Below, piece by piece: positions 44,479 through 53,117 of a DNA stretch of 64,000 bases. Both the position numbers and the translations under genes were made by a program. Below the pieces are notes generated by a model that ran no database searches, was not told the DNA's origin, and was given only the letters and a program-made list of their open reading frames with translations. The stretch's first letter is position 1, and each line of letters begins with the position of its first letter. The stretch comes from Streptomyces sp. NBC_01298 (GTDB taxonomy: Bacteria > Actinomycetota > Actinomycetes > Streptomycetales > Streptomycetaceae). The stretch spans positions 4,774,001 through 4,838,000 of the forward strand of contig NZ_CP108414.1 of the NCBI RefSeq assembly GCF_035978755.1, read 5' to 3'.

Positions 44479-45453
44479 TCAGCTGAGCGTGACCTGGCGG
44501 TTGGTGAGTCCGCCGCGCGCCCGGCGCTCCTCCGTGGTCAGCGGCGCGTCCGTGGCGAGTGCCGCGGCGAGCCGCTCCGCGAGCTCGGCCGCGGGCTTCT
44601 CCACGTCGTCGGCCGAGACTCCGGTCGGGAGGTCCCAGACGGGGACCATCAGGCCGTGGGCGCGGAAGGAGCCGACCAGCTTGGTGCCCTCGCCGAGCGA
44701 GGACGTGCCCGCGGCGGACAGGCGCGCGAGCGCGTCGAGCAGCTTCTCCTCGGGGTGCGGCATGACCCAGCGCAGGTGGTTCTTGTCCGGGGTCTCGCAC
44801 CAGTAGGCGGCATCCACGCCGGTCAGCTTGACGGTCGGGATGGCGGCCGCGTTGGCGCGCTCCAGGGAGGCGGCGACCTCCGGGGAGGCGTTCTGGGCGT
44901 TCTCCGCTTCCGGAATCCAGAATTCGAACCCGCTGTGGACAACCGGCTCGAAACCGCCGTCCACGGACAGGAGATCCTGAAGTCGCGGACCCTCGGCCGG
45001 AACCCGGCGGGCGGCGACGACGGTGCCGGGCTCGGCCACGAGGGCGCGCTCCAGGGTGTCGGCCATGTCCCGGGCGAGGTCGCCGCTGGTCGAGTCGTTC
45101 TGCAGGCCGAGCAGGACGGAGCCGTCCTCGCGGCGCAGCGCCGGCGAGGCCAGCGGGAGCACGGTCACCAGAGTGACGGAGGGGACGCCCTCGGGCAGTC
45201 CGTCCTTGAGGGTGAGCGGCACGGTGGCGGCGGGGACGAGCTCGCGCAGTGCCACCCAGTCGCACTCGCCGGGCAGGCCTTCGAACGGGCGGGCCACGTG
45301 CTCGGTGACGGCGTGCGCGGCGGCCGCGCCGTGGCAGGCCTTGTAACGGCGCCCGGATCCGCAGGGGCAGGGCTCGCGGGCGCCCACCACCGGGATCTCC
45401 CCGTTGTTGAGCTGCGGCTTTGCGGACTTCGCGGCGGGGCGCTTCTTGGCCAT
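44479..45453 (-). CDS. SEC-C motif protein (DUF5926-like)
   Basis: A 324-residue protein. After a Lys/Ala-rich start ([12 protein letters not shown]) it carries the SEC-C zinc motif [15 protein letters not shown] at about residues 29-43, as at the end of SecA and in many otherwise unrelated proteins. The remaining 280 residues match a family conserved in actinobacteria without known function. GGGAGA precedes the ATG. A DnaA-box-like TGTGGACAA (44934-44942) inside the gene is probably coincidental. Confidence 0.78.
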   Translation of the reverse strand: MAKKRPAAKSAKPQLNNGEIPVVGAREPCPCGSGRRYKACHGAAAAHAVTEHVARPFEGLPGECDWVALRELVPAATVPLTLKDGLPEGVPSVTLVTVLPLASPALRREDGSVLLGLQNDSTSGDLARDMADTLERALVAEPGTVVAARRVPAEGPRLQDLLSVDGGFEPVVHSGFEFWIPEAENAQNASPEVAASLERANAAAIPTVKLTGVDAAYWCETPDKNHLRWVMPHPEEKLLDALARLSAAGTSSLGEGTKLVGSFRAHGLMVPVWDLPTGVSADDVEKPAAELAERLAAALATDAPLTTEERRARGGLTNRQVTLS

Positions 45454-45608
45454 CGTGGGTGTCTCCCGGTTGCGGCGGTACGGCGTCGGTCTGGGCGCGA
45501 GCCTAGCCGTTCGTACCGCCACAACCGGTGGGGTGCGGCCGGGAGCACGGTCGGCGTGCGCTCCCGGACGGCCGCCATCCGTCCACCCGCGGTCGGGGAC
45601 CGGTCGGA

Positions 45609-46124
45609 TCAGGGATCCAGATCGCCGAAGGCCGTACTGAAATCGATCGCCGGGGACGCGACGCGCGTAGCGAAATCCTCGTGCCGGGTCCCACAGGCAA
45701 CGGTCGCCCATACGGTGACCTCACCCGCCGCTCCGTCCCGGACACCCCAGTCCTGGGCCAGGGCGCTGATGATGTTCAGCCCCCGCCCGCCCCGTGCGGT
45801 GACCGAAGGCTTGGCCGGGATGGGGCGGGTGGGCCCGCCGCCGTCCGTGACCTCGACCGTCAGCCGCCCCGCCTTGTCGACGCGCCACGACGCGTGTATC
45901 CCGCCGTCGCCGATCTCCCGCGTGCCCAGTGGTCTGCCGTGCCGGCAGGCGTTGCTGAGCAGTTCGGAAAGGATCAGTACGGCGTCATCCACGATCGATT
46001 CGGACACCCCGCTGATGCGCAGCTGCTCGCGCATCCGGTGCCTCGCCTCGCCCACGCCCGCAGGACCATGGGACACGTCCATGCACGACGACGTGGGCAC
46101 TTCTTGTGCCACCATCAACGCCAC
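45609..46124 (-). CDS. RsbW-like anti-sigma ATPase / ATP-binding protein
   Basis: A 171-residue GHKL protein: N box [13 protein letters not shown]1 [10 protein letters not shown]2 [10 protein letters not shown]. Likely a serine kinase/anti-sigma factor or a free-standing regulatory ATPase. The start is set at a GTG because AAGGAGG lies eight bases upstream; further upstream ATGs (46151, 46286) have no ribosome site. It is related in type, not closely in sequence, to the ATPase at 38639. No sigma factor is adjacent. Confidence 0.82.
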   Translation of the reverse strand: MALMVAQEVPTSSCMDVSHGPAGVGEARHRMREQLRISGVSESIVDDAVLILSELLSNACRHGRPLGTREIGDGGIHASWRVDKAGRLTVEVTDGGGPTRPIPAKPSVTARGGRGLNIISALAQDWGVRDGAAGEVTVWATVACGTRHEDFATRVASPAIDFSTAFGDLDP

Positions 46125-46295
46125 CCCCGGAACCTCCTTAGCCCCACGCATGGTCTGGATGCCCCAATGGCCTGGACCGGAAACCGTCGGACCGGCGCCC
46201 TCTGACGCATTCACGGCGACCGAACGCGGAGTGGATGCGCCGGTGCACACCCTGTAACGGGTGGTTCGCGTGGGACGGATGCGCAAAACGGGATG

Positions 46296-47096
46296 TCAGC
46301 GGCCCAGCTGTGACAAAACTTGTCGAGGTCGGTTCGTGATGATCGCTTCCACACCCAGATCAGCGCAGAGCTGAACGTCTTCCGGATCGTTCACGGTCCA
46401 TACGTGAACGGAGTGCCCCGCGGCCTGAAGTTTGCGGATGAAGCCCGGGTGGTTGCGCACGATCCGCATCCCGGGCCCGGCGATCCGCACTCCGGCGGGC
46501 AGCCGCCCGTCTCGCATCCGGGGCGAGATGAACTGCATCAGGTACACGGTCGGGACCGTCGGCGCGGCCGCTCGCATCCGGTGCAGGGAGCGCGCGGAGA
46601 AGCTCATCACCCGGACCGGGTGCGGCCCCTCGGCGGGCGGGGCGTCCAGCGCGAAGCGCTTGAGGAGGAAGAGCAGGCGCTCCTCCACCTGTCCGGCCCA
46701 GCGGGTCGGGTGCTTCGTCTCGATCGCCAGCTGTACCGGCCGCCCGGCGTCCGCGACCAGCTCCAGCAGGCGCTCCAGGGTGAGCACGGAGGTCCGCTCG
46801 GGGTCCGCGTCCCAGTCGGGAGACTCCTCCCGGTCCTTCCACGAGCCGAAATCGAGGGCGGCCAGATCGGCCAGCTCCAGGGCGGAGACGGCGCCGCGGC
46901 CGTTGGAGGTGCGGTTCACCCGCCGGTCGTGGACCAGGACCAGGTGGCCGTCGGCCGTGAGCCGGATATCGCATTCGAGGGCGTCGGCCCCGTCCTCGAT
47001 GGCCTTGCGGTAGGCGGCCAGCGTGTGTTCGGGGGCATCCTCCGAGGCGCCGCGGTGGGCGACGACCTGGATGGGGCGCGGCGTTGCGTGGGTCAC
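46296..47096 (-). CDS. Glycerophosphodiester phosphodiesterase
   Basis: Hydrolyses glycerophosphodiesters to glycerol 3-phosphate and an alcohol. 266 residues, no signal peptide, so cytosolic. The GDPD TIM barrel starts at VVAHRGASEDAPEHT, with metal ligands in ALECDIRLTADG and the catalytic His in LVLVHD; the C-terminal VHVWTVND is also typical. GTG start at 47096; the ribosome site is weak. Divergent from htrA across a 236-bp promoter region. Confidence 0.92.
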   Translation of the reverse strand: MTHATPRPIQVVAHRGASEDAPEHTLAAYRKAIEDGADALECDIRLTADGHLVLVHDRRVNRTSNGRGAVSALELADLAALDFGSWKDREESPDWDADPERTSVLTLERLLELVADAGRPVQLAIETKHPTRWAGQVEERLLFLLKRFALDAPPAEGPHPVRVMSFSARSLHRMRAAAPTVPTVYLMQFISPRMRDGRLPAGVRIAGPGMRIVRNHPGFIRKLQAAGHSVHVWTVNDPEDVQLCADLGVEAIITNRPRQVLSQLGR

Positions 47097-47249
47097 CGGC
47101 TCATGGTGCCACCGAGAGGGCCCCGGGTGTCGCGGAGGGCTCGGCGGGTGCTTCTGGGGATGCGCCCGAAATGTCGCAGATAAAGGATGGGGGAGACTCA
47201 CAGGTCCGGCTTACAGTGCTCTGACGGGTCATGGGAAAGGCTTTGCCCA

Positions 47250-47275
47250 GGAACTTGTACGGCACGTCGAACGTT
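47250..47275 (+). promoter_or_regulatory. Candidate ECF-sigma promoter of htrA
   Basis: GGAAC (47250-47254), 18 bases, then GTT (47273-47275), the spacing of SigR-type and related envelope/oxidative stress promoters. It lies 58 bp before the GTG of the HtrA gene. Confidence 0.4.
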
Positions 47276-47332
47276 CAGTCGGACCGATATCGCCCGTATT
47301 TCTGAAGCCGTGTGTGACGAGGAGAGAGCGCT

Positions 47333-48934
47333 GTGAGCACCGAGAACGAGGGCACCGCGGCCCCGACGCCCCCCGCGGCTCCGCCCGTACCCCCGGTGGC
47401 CGCGCCCGTCGACGCCGCGCCGGCCGCGCCCGCCGCGCCGACGCCCGCGGAGCCGGTGACGCAGCAGCTGCCACCGACGGCCGCGCCCGGCGCCGAACCG
47501 ACCCAGCAGCTCCCCCGGACCCCGGCGGCCCAGCCCGCGCCGGTCCAGCCCGCGCCGGTCCCGCCCGCCGCGGCCGCCCAGCCCCCGGCCCCCGCGCCGG
47601 CTCCGGCCCCGTACCCGGCTCCCGCGTACGCCGAGAGCCCGGTCCCGCCGGTCACCCCGGCCTACGCCGAGGCCCCCGCTCCCGCGCCGCAGGCGATGGG
47701 CGCCGAGGGCTGGCCGCCCCCGCCGCCGGCGGCTCCCGCGTACGGGGCCGGTGACGGCCAGGGCGGTGGCGGCTGGGGCGTGCCCCTGGCCACCGACGGC
47801 GCCCCGCAGCCCAAGCGGAAGGGCAAGGGCGGCCTGATCGCGGGCGTGCTCGCGGCGGCCCTCATCGCGGGCGGCGTCGGCGGCGGAGTCGGCTACTGGG
47901 CCGCCGACCGCAGTGCCAACGGCTCCGGCTCGACCACGGTCAGCGCCGGCAACACCCCCAAGGACCTCAAGCGCGATGCCGGCTCCGTCGCCGGCCTGGC
48001 CGCCGGCGCGCTGCCCAGCGTCGTCACCATCGAGGCCTCGGCCGGCGACGGCGAGGGCGGCACCGGCACCGGGTTCGTCTACGACCAGCAGGGCCACATC
48101 CTCACGAACAACCACGTGGTCGCCTCCGCGGCCAACGGCGGCAAGCTCAGCGCGACCTTCTCCGACGGCAAGAAATACGAGGCCGAGGTCGTCGGCCGGG
48201 CCCAGGGGTACGACGTCGCCGTCATCAAGCTGAAGAACCCGCCGTCCGGACTCAAGCCGCTGCCCCTCGGCGACTCGGACAAGGTCGCCGTCGGCGACTC
48301 GACCATCGCCATCGGTGCTCCGTTCGGCCTGTCCAACACGGTCACCACCGGAATCGTCAGCGCCAAGAACCGCCCGGTCGCCTCCGGTGACGGCTCCGGC
48401 GGGAAGAACTCGTACATGAGCGCCCTCCAGACGGACGCCTCGATCAACCCGGGCAACTCCGGCGGTCCGCTGCTCGACAGCCGCGGCGCGGTCATCGGCA
48501 TCAACTCCGCGATCCAGTCGGCGGGCAACGGCGGCTTCGGCGGCGGCCAGGCCGGCTCCATCGGCCTCGGTTTCGCCATCCCGGTCAACCAGGCGAAGAA
48601 CGTCGCCGAATCGCTGATCAAGACGGGCAAGCCTGTCTACCCGGCGATCTTTGTCTCCGTGGACCTCGCGGCCAAGACCGAGGGTGCCAAGATCTCCGAG
48701 ACGGGTGCCTCGGCCAACGAGCTGGTCGAGCCGAACGGTCCGGCGGGCAAGGCGGGCCTCAAGCCCGGCGACGTCATCACCGAGTTCGGCGGCAAGCCGA
48801 TCGACAGCGGCCCGACCCTGATCAGCGAGATCTGGACGTACAAGCCGGGCGACACGGTGAAGCTGACCTACCTGCGCGGCGGCAAGCCGACCACGGTGGA
48901 CATCACGCTCGGCTCGCGGGTCGGCGACAAGTAG
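47333..48934 (+). CDS. HtrA/DegP-like serine protease with PDZ domain
   Basis: A 533-residue envelope protease. A Pro/Ala-rich cytosolic tail (about 155 residues) is followed by one transmembrane helix (GLIAGVLAAALIAGGVGGG), a trypsin-like domain with His in LTNNHVVAS, Asp in YDVAVIK and Ser in NPGNSGGPL, and a C-terminal PDZ domain (about 430-525). Acts outside the membrane on misfolded proteins. GTG start with GAGGAG upstream. The stress-type promoter motif fits this role. Confidence 0.93.
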   Translation: MSTENEGTAAPTPPAAPPVPPVAAPVDAAPAAPAAPTPAEPVTQQLPPTAAPGAEPTQQLPRTPAAQPAPVQPAPVPPAAAAQPPAPAPAPAPYPAPAYAESPVPPVTPAYAEAPAPAPQAMGAEGWPPPPPAAPAYGAGDGQGGGGWGVPLATDGAPQPKRKGKGGLIAGVLAAALIAGGVGGGVGYWAADRSANGSGSTTVSAGNTPKDLKRDAGSVAGLAAGALPSVVTIEASAGDGEGGTGTGFVYDQQGHILTNNHVVASAANGGKLSATFSDGKKYEAEVVGRAQGYDVAVIKLKNPPSGLKPLPLGDSDKVAVGDSTIAIGAPFGLSNTVTTGIVSAKNRPVASGDGSGGKNSYMSALQTDASINPGNSGGPLLDSRGAVIGINSAIQSAGNGGFGGGQAGSIGLGFAIPVNQAKNVAESLIKTGKPVYPAIFVSVDLAAKTEGAKISETGASANELVEPNGPAGKAGLKPGDVITEFGGKPIDSGPTLISEIWTYKPGDTVKLTYLRGGKPTTVDITLGSRVGDK

Positions 48935-49019
48935 CGGCGGGACCAACTGGCTTGATGGTGAGGGGCCGTAGGCGCGATTGTGCCTGCGGCCCCTCCCAAC
49001 GTCCGCTTATGCTTCAACC

Positions 49020-49925
49020 GTGTTCGATTCGCGGCACATACGGACGTTCCACGAGGTGGTCGCCTCGGGGTCCTACTCGGCCGCCGCCCGGGTCCTCGGG
49101 TACACCCAGCCCGCGATCACCCAGCAGATGAAGGCCCTCGAACGCGCCGTCGGCACCCCGCTGTTCACCCGCGTGGGACGCCGCATGCAGCTCACCGAGG
49201 CCGGGGAATCGATGGCCCGGCACGCGGAGGCCATCCTCGGCAGCCTCTCCGCCGCAGAGGCCCAGCTGAAGGCGTACGCCCGGTTGCGCACCGGCCGCGT
49301 CCGGCTGTGCGGCTTCCCCAGCGCCAACGTCACCCTGGTCCCCGAAGCGCTGAGCAGCCTGGCCAAGGAGCATCCGGGCATCCAGGTCGAGCTGCTGGAG
49401 GGGGAGCCCCCGGACTCCTTGCGCAGGCTGGAGCGGGGCGAGTGTGACATCACCCTGGCCTTCACCTATCCCGGCCTGCACGAGGAGGTCCCGGAGGAGG
49501 TCGCCGAGGTCAGGCTCATGGAGGACCAGCTGACGGTGCTGCTGCCGACCGGGCACCCGCTGGCCCGGCGGCGGGCCGTGCACCTCGCGGACCTCTCCGA
49601 GGAGCGGTGGATCGCCGGCTGCCCGCGCTGCCGGGCGAACCTTCTGCACGAATGCGCGGGGCTCGGCTTCGTCCCCGACATCCGCTTCGCCACCGATGAC
49701 AACCTGGTGGTCCAGAGCCTGGTCGCACAGGGCCTGGGCGTGGCCATGATGCCCGCGCTGGTGCTGCCCTCGCTCTCGCTGAGCAAGGTGTGCGGTCGGG
49801 CCCTGCTGCCGGCCGCGCGCCGTCACATCGCCGCACACGTGTACCGCGACCATCTGCGGGTCCCCGCGACGGCGGTGGTGCTGGAGGCCCTGAGGCAGGC
49901 GGCCTCGAACCGCGTCGGCTGCTGA
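49020..49925 (+). CDS. LysR-family transcriptional regulator
   Basis: A 301-residue LysR protein. The winged helix is FDSRHIRTFHEVVASGSYSAA in overlapping parts, with VLGYTQPAITQQMKALE as recognition helix; the effector domain follows from about residue 90. GTG start without ribosome site but with TATGCT seven bases upstream, suggesting a leaderless transcript. It lies directly ahead of cysteine dioxygenase and the YeiH-type exporter in the same direction, so control of sulfur-amino-acid breakdown is likely. Confidence 0.9.
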   Translation: MFDSRHIRTFHEVVASGSYSAAARVLGYTQPAITQQMKALERAVGTPLFTRVGRRMQLTEAGESMARHAEAILGSLSAAEAQLKAYARLRTGRVRLCGFPSANVTLVPEALSSLAKEHPGIQVELLEGEPPDSLRRLERGECDITLAFTYPGLHEEVPEEVAEVRLMEDQLTVLLPTGHPLARRRAVHLADLSEERWIAGCPRCRANLLHECAGLGFVPDIRFATDDNLVVQSLVAQGLGVAMMPALVLPSLSLSKVCGRALLPAARRHIAAHVYRDHLRVPATAVVLEALRQAASNRVGC

Positions 49926-49963
49926 ACCGGTCCGCCGGAGGCTCTCCCTCCTCCCCCAACCCA

Positions 49964-49974
49964 TAAGCCGGGCT
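49964..49974. promoter_or_regulatory. Short palindrome before the cysteine dioxygenase gene
   Basis: AAGCC-G-GGCTT, flanked by CCCAT and GGG. Either a LysR operator half-site pair or the end-hairpin of the LysR gene. CATAAC (49988-49993) is a possible -10 box for the downstream gene. Confidence 0.35.
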
Positions 49975-50034
49975 TGGGATTTCAGCTCATAACTGTCGTT
50001 GGACGTGATGGGTGGGTTCCTCGACGCTCCCCCT

Positions 50035-50589
50035 ATGACCACCACCACGCCGGCCCGCACGACCGCGAGGACGGCCGCCCTCGTCAGTGAGATCCGTACG
50101 GTCGTGGAGCGGGGACTGGCCCCCGACCTGACCGCCTACCTGGTCGGCGAACGCCTCGCCCCGCATCTGGCAATGCCCGGTCTGCTCACCGCCGGGCAGC
50201 GCGAGGGCCACCCCGACCGCTACCGGCAGCACGTCCTGCACGCGGAGCCGGACGGGAGCTTCTCCGTGGTGGCCCTGGTGTGGCTGCCGGGCCAGGAGAC
50301 CGCCATCCACGACCACGTCTCGTGGTGCGTGGCCGGGGTGCACGAGGGCGAGGAGAGCGAGCTCCGCTACCGCCTCGCCCCCGCCACGGCCACCACCGGA
50401 GCCCGGCTGGTAGCGACCGAGCACGTGGTCAACGGCCCCGGCGACGTCTGCGGGTTCGCCCCGCCCGGCGATATCCACAAGGTCCGCAACTCCTGTCGCA
50501 CGAAGGCGATATCCCTGCACGTCTACGGGGCGGACGTCATACGCCTCGGCAGCAGTGTCCGCCGCGTCTACACGCTGCCGACCGACTGA
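50035..50589 (+). CDS. Cysteine dioxygenase-family protein
   Basis: Iron-dependent cupin enzyme that oxidises cysteine to cysteine sulfinate. 184 residues. The first cupin motif ETAIHDHVSWCVAGVHEGEE supplies two His ligands, and the third His is in GDIHKVRN. The start at 50035 (MTTTTPART) has no ribosome site; an earlier ATG at 50008 is possible. Its stop overlaps the start of the exporter gene by one base, which links cysteine oxidation with anion export. Confidence 0.88.
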   Translation: MTTTTPARTTARTAALVSEIRTVVERGLAPDLTAYLVGERLAPHLAMPGLLTAGQREGHPDRYRQHVLHAEPDGSFSVVALVWLPGQETAIHDHVSWCVAGVHEGEESELRYRLAPATATTGARLVATEHVVNGPGDVCGFAPPGDIHKVRNSCRTKAISLHVYGADVIRLGSSVRRVYTLPTD

Positions 50590-51647
50590 TGGCCATCCTC
50601 AACCGCCCGGTGCGCGGGGCGGGATCCTTGGTTCCGGTCGATGTTTCACGTGAAACAACGTCATCGCGGCCCGGGTTGGCCCTCGCGGCGGCCGGAGTCC
50701 TGATCGCCTGGTCGGTGCACCGGCTGGTGCCCTGGGCTCCGATGCTGACGGTGTCGGTGGTGCTCGGCATCGCCGCGGCTCACCTGCCCGGCCTACGGGG
50801 CTTCGTACGGGGCCCCGCGCGCCCGGGACTCTCCCTGGCCGGGCGTCGCCTGATGCGGATCGGCATCGTCCTGCTGGGCCTGGCGCTGGGGCTGGACGAG
50901 GTGCTCGGGCTGGGCTGGGCCACCGTGACGATGGTGGCCGGGGTGGTGGCGGCGACCTTCCTCGGCACCCTCTGGCTCGGCCGGCGACTCGGACTCCCCG
51001 GGGACCAGCCGTTGCTGATCGCCACCGGGTACTCGATCTGCGGGGCCTCGGCCATCGGGGCCGTCAGCCAGGTGTCGGGCAGTGACGAGGAGGACGTGGC
51101 CTCCTCGGTGGCCCTGGTCACCCTGTGCGGGACCCTCGCCATCGCCGTACTCCCGCTCCTCCAGTCCCCCCTCGGCCTCTCCGACCCGGAGTTCGGCCGC
51201 TGGGTGGGCGCGAGCGTCCACGACGTCGGCCAGGTGGTGGCGACCGCCCAGACGGCCGGCCCCGGCGCCCTCGGCGAAGCGGTGCTGATCAAGCTGATGC
51301 GCGTGGCGCTGCTGGCCCCGCTGGTCGCGGCGGTGGCCTTCTCGGTACGGGCCCGCCGGCGCGGAGCACGCACCTCCTCGGGGCGCCGACCGGCTCCGGT
51401 GCCGCTGTTCGTCGCCGGGTTCCTCGCGGCGGCCGCGCTGCGCGCCACCGGCATCCTGCCCGAGGTGGCGCTGGAAGGGGCGCACACCGCCCAGGAACTC
51501 CTGCTGGCCGCCGCCCTGTTCGGTCTGGGCAGCGCGGTCCACCTGCCCACCCTGTCCCGTACCGGCGGCCGGGCGGCCCTCCTGGGCCTCGCGGCCTGGG
51601 TGGTCGTGGCCGGAGCCTCGTACGCGGGCGTCCTCCTCACCACCTGA
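50589..51647 (+). CDS. YeiH/UPF0324-family putative sulfate exporter
   Basis: A 352-residue membrane protein with about ten helices; the conserved core includes LLIATGYSICGASAIGAVS and ASVHDVGQVVATA. Proteins of this family are proposed sulfate/sulfite exporters and often sit beside sulfur-compound oxidation genes. Here it follows cysteine dioxygenase, whose product breaks down to sulfite. parS site 5 lies near the N-terminus and is read as DVSRETT in a cytosolic segment. Confidence 0.88.
   Translation: MAILNRPVRGAGSLVPVDVSRETTSSRPGLALAAAGVLIAWSVHRLVPWAPMLTVSVVLGIAAAHLPGLRGFVRGPARPGLSLAGRRLMRIGIVLLGLALGLDEVLGLGWATVTMVAGVVAATFLGTLWLGRRLGLPGDQPLLIATGYSICGASAIGAVSQVSGSDEEDVASSVALVTLCGTLAIAVLPLLQSPLGLSDPEFGRWVGASVHDVGQVVATAQTAGPGALGEAVLIKLMRVALLAPLVAAVAFSVRARRRGARTSSGRRPAPVPLFVAGFLAAAALRATGILPEVALEGAHTAQELLLAAALFGLGSAVHLPTLSRTGGRAALLGLAAWVVVAGASYAGVLLTT
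50643..50656. other. parS centromere site 5 (inside the YeiH-like gene)
   Basis: Perfect GTTTCACGTGAAAC within coding sequence, read as VSRET in the same frame as site 4. Confidence 0.95.
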
Positions 51648-51732
51648 CGGCAGCGCACCCTCACGAAGATCGCCCCGCCCCTCTCATCCCCAGCGCCGCC
51701 CACCCCCACCGCCCGGTACTCTGTACCCGCCA

Positions 51733-51817
51733 GGTGGGTTGCCCGAGCGGCCTAAGGGAACGGTCTTGAAAACCGTCGTGGCGCGAGTCACCGTGGGTTC
51801 AAATCCCACACCCACCG
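51733..51817 (+). tRNA. tRNA-Ser (anticodon UGA)
   Basis: 85-nt class II tRNA. Acceptor stem GGTGGGT/ACCCACC, anticodon stem CGGTC/GACCG-type around loop CTTGAAA with anticodon TGA, long variable arm (GTGGCGCGAGTCAC region), and T arm GTGGG-TTCAAAT-CCCAC. Discriminator G73 is typical of tRNA-Ser, and CCA is encoded at 51818-51820. Confidence 0.97.
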
Positions 51818-51835
51818 CCAGGTCAGAGAAGTAGC

Positions 51836-51880
51836 AGCTCAGAGGGCGGGTACCCGAATCGGGTGCCCGCCCTCTGAGCT
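51836..51880. terminator. Very strong bidirectional terminator after tRNA-Ser
   Basis: A 22-bp stem with one G-U pair (51836-51857 with 51859-51880; core CAGAGGGCGGG) between the tRNA and the convergent hydrolase gene. Confidence 0.9.
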
Positions 51881-51887
51881 TGGGTTC

Positions 51888-52658
51888 TCAGTCCTTGGCC
51901 AGGGCGTTCGCGGTGGCCAGGGCGAAGCCCTCGGGGTTGTCGAGCATGATGTTGTGCCCGCAGTCCGGGATGGGGACGACCACCACTCCGGCCGCCTCCA
52001 GGGCCTCGGTCCCGGGGAGGACGCCGTCCTCGGCCGGGAGGAGGTAACTGCGCGGGATCTTCAGCTCCAACAGCAGCTCCCGCATCGTCGGCGTCGTGCC
52101 AGCCGCCAGGTGGACGGCGCTGCGGTGCAGGGCGACGCGGCCCGCCAGCCGCATCGTGGACCACCAGTGCGCGCCGACCCGGTCGCGCACCTCGGCCCAG
52201 CCACCGGCCAGGAACTCCTCCTCGGTGTAGGTGGCGAGCCCGCTGCTGCCCGCGACGGCGGGGTCGGGCGGGGCGGGGTCCAGATTGGCGTCGACCAACA
52301 CCAGCCGGGACACGAGGTGGGGGTGCCGGTCGGCCAGCACGATGGCGACCGCGCCGCCCATGCTGTGTGCGATCAGCTCGGCGGCGCCGGTGCCGGCCTG
52401 CTCCAGTACGGCGGCGAGAGCGTCGGCGTGGGCCTCCAGCGTGTACGAGAAGTCCTCGGGCCGGTCGCTGTGCCCGTGCCCCAGCAGGTCGACCAGCAGG
52501 GAGCGCCGCCCCGCGAGCAGCGGATGCACGGCGCTCGCCGCGAAGTACGCGGGCGAGGTGGATCCCAGCCCGTGCAGGTAGACCCGAGCCGGCCCGGCCC
52601 CGGGCAGTTCCACCCAGCGGATCCGGTCACCACCCGCTGTGACGACGGCACTTTGCAT
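51888..52658 (-). CDS. Alpha/beta-fold hydrolase
   Basis: A 256-residue serine hydrolase: oxyanion region YLHGLGSTSPAY, nucleophile in IAHSMGGA near residue 95, and catalytic His in PDCGHNIMLDNP near the end. Substrate unknown; no lid domain is prominent. GGGGGAG precedes the ATG at 52658; an upstream ATG (52688) would add ten residues. The next gene upstream (52726) runs in the same direction. Confidence 0.87.
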   Translation of the reverse strand: MQSAVVTAGGDRIRWVELPGAGPARVYLHGLGSTSPAYFAASAVHPLLAGRRSLLVDLLGHGHSDRPEDFSYTLEAHADALAAVLEQAGTGAAELIAHSMGGAVAIVLADRHPHLVSRLVLVDANLDPAPPDPAVAGSSGLATYTEEEFLAGGWAEVRDRVGAHWWSTMRLAGRVALHRSAVHLAAGTTPTMRELLLELKIPRSYLLPAEDGVLPGTEALEAAGVVVVPIPDCGHNIMLDNPEGFALATANALAKD

Positions 52659-52725
52659 CCCGAACTCCCCCAAGCCGATGTGAAGCACGAGCGTAATGGC
52701 TCCGCCTCACCCGCGAGCCGTGGAG

Positions 52726-53016
52726 TCAGCCGAACCGGACGACCAGGCGGACGCCCTCGTCCCCGTGCAGGCCGGCCAGGGTCCGCATGACGGACCAGAC
52801 GGCGCCCCAGTCGCTGTCGGGCACGGCGTCCCGGCGGCACAGTCGGCAGGACGAGCCCCTAGAGTCCACTCCCCACGCCTCGAAGGCGACGTAGGAACGG
52901 CCGTTGTAGAGGTCCGCGATGTGGGCGGCCTTGCTCCAGCCGCGGTCTTCCTCGTCCAGCTCGTCCAGCCAGCGATCCCAACGACACTCGATGAAGCCGT
53001 GGATGTCGGTTCCCAT
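52726..53016 (-). CDS. Conserved small hypothetical protein
   Basis: A 96-residue protein beginning MGTDIHGFIECRWDRWLDEL. Proteins starting with MGTDIHG occur in actinobacteria and their phages, with no known function. It is rich in Trp and charged residues and has a CRLCRRD motif, with a single CxxC that is not a full zinc ribbon. The ribosome site is weak. 67 bp upstream of the hydrolase gene on the same strand. Confidence 0.6.
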   Translation of the reverse strand: MGTDIHGFIECRWDRWLDELDEEDRGWSKAAHIADLYNGRSYVAFEAWGVDSRGSSCRLCRRDAVPDSDWGAVWSVMRTLAGLHGDEGVRLVVRFG

Positions 53017-53117
53017 GACCGGTCTGCGTGGCGGGGCAGGGAGGAGCGAGCGGATTTGTGGCGTGCCGGCCGTCGGCAGGGGTGGGTGCCCGGCTGGGTA
53101 CCCACCGTCCGGACCGG

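Noticed and set aside
44934..44942. DnaA box within the SEC-C protein gene
   Set aside because: A single box in coding sequence, without neighbours; likely chance.
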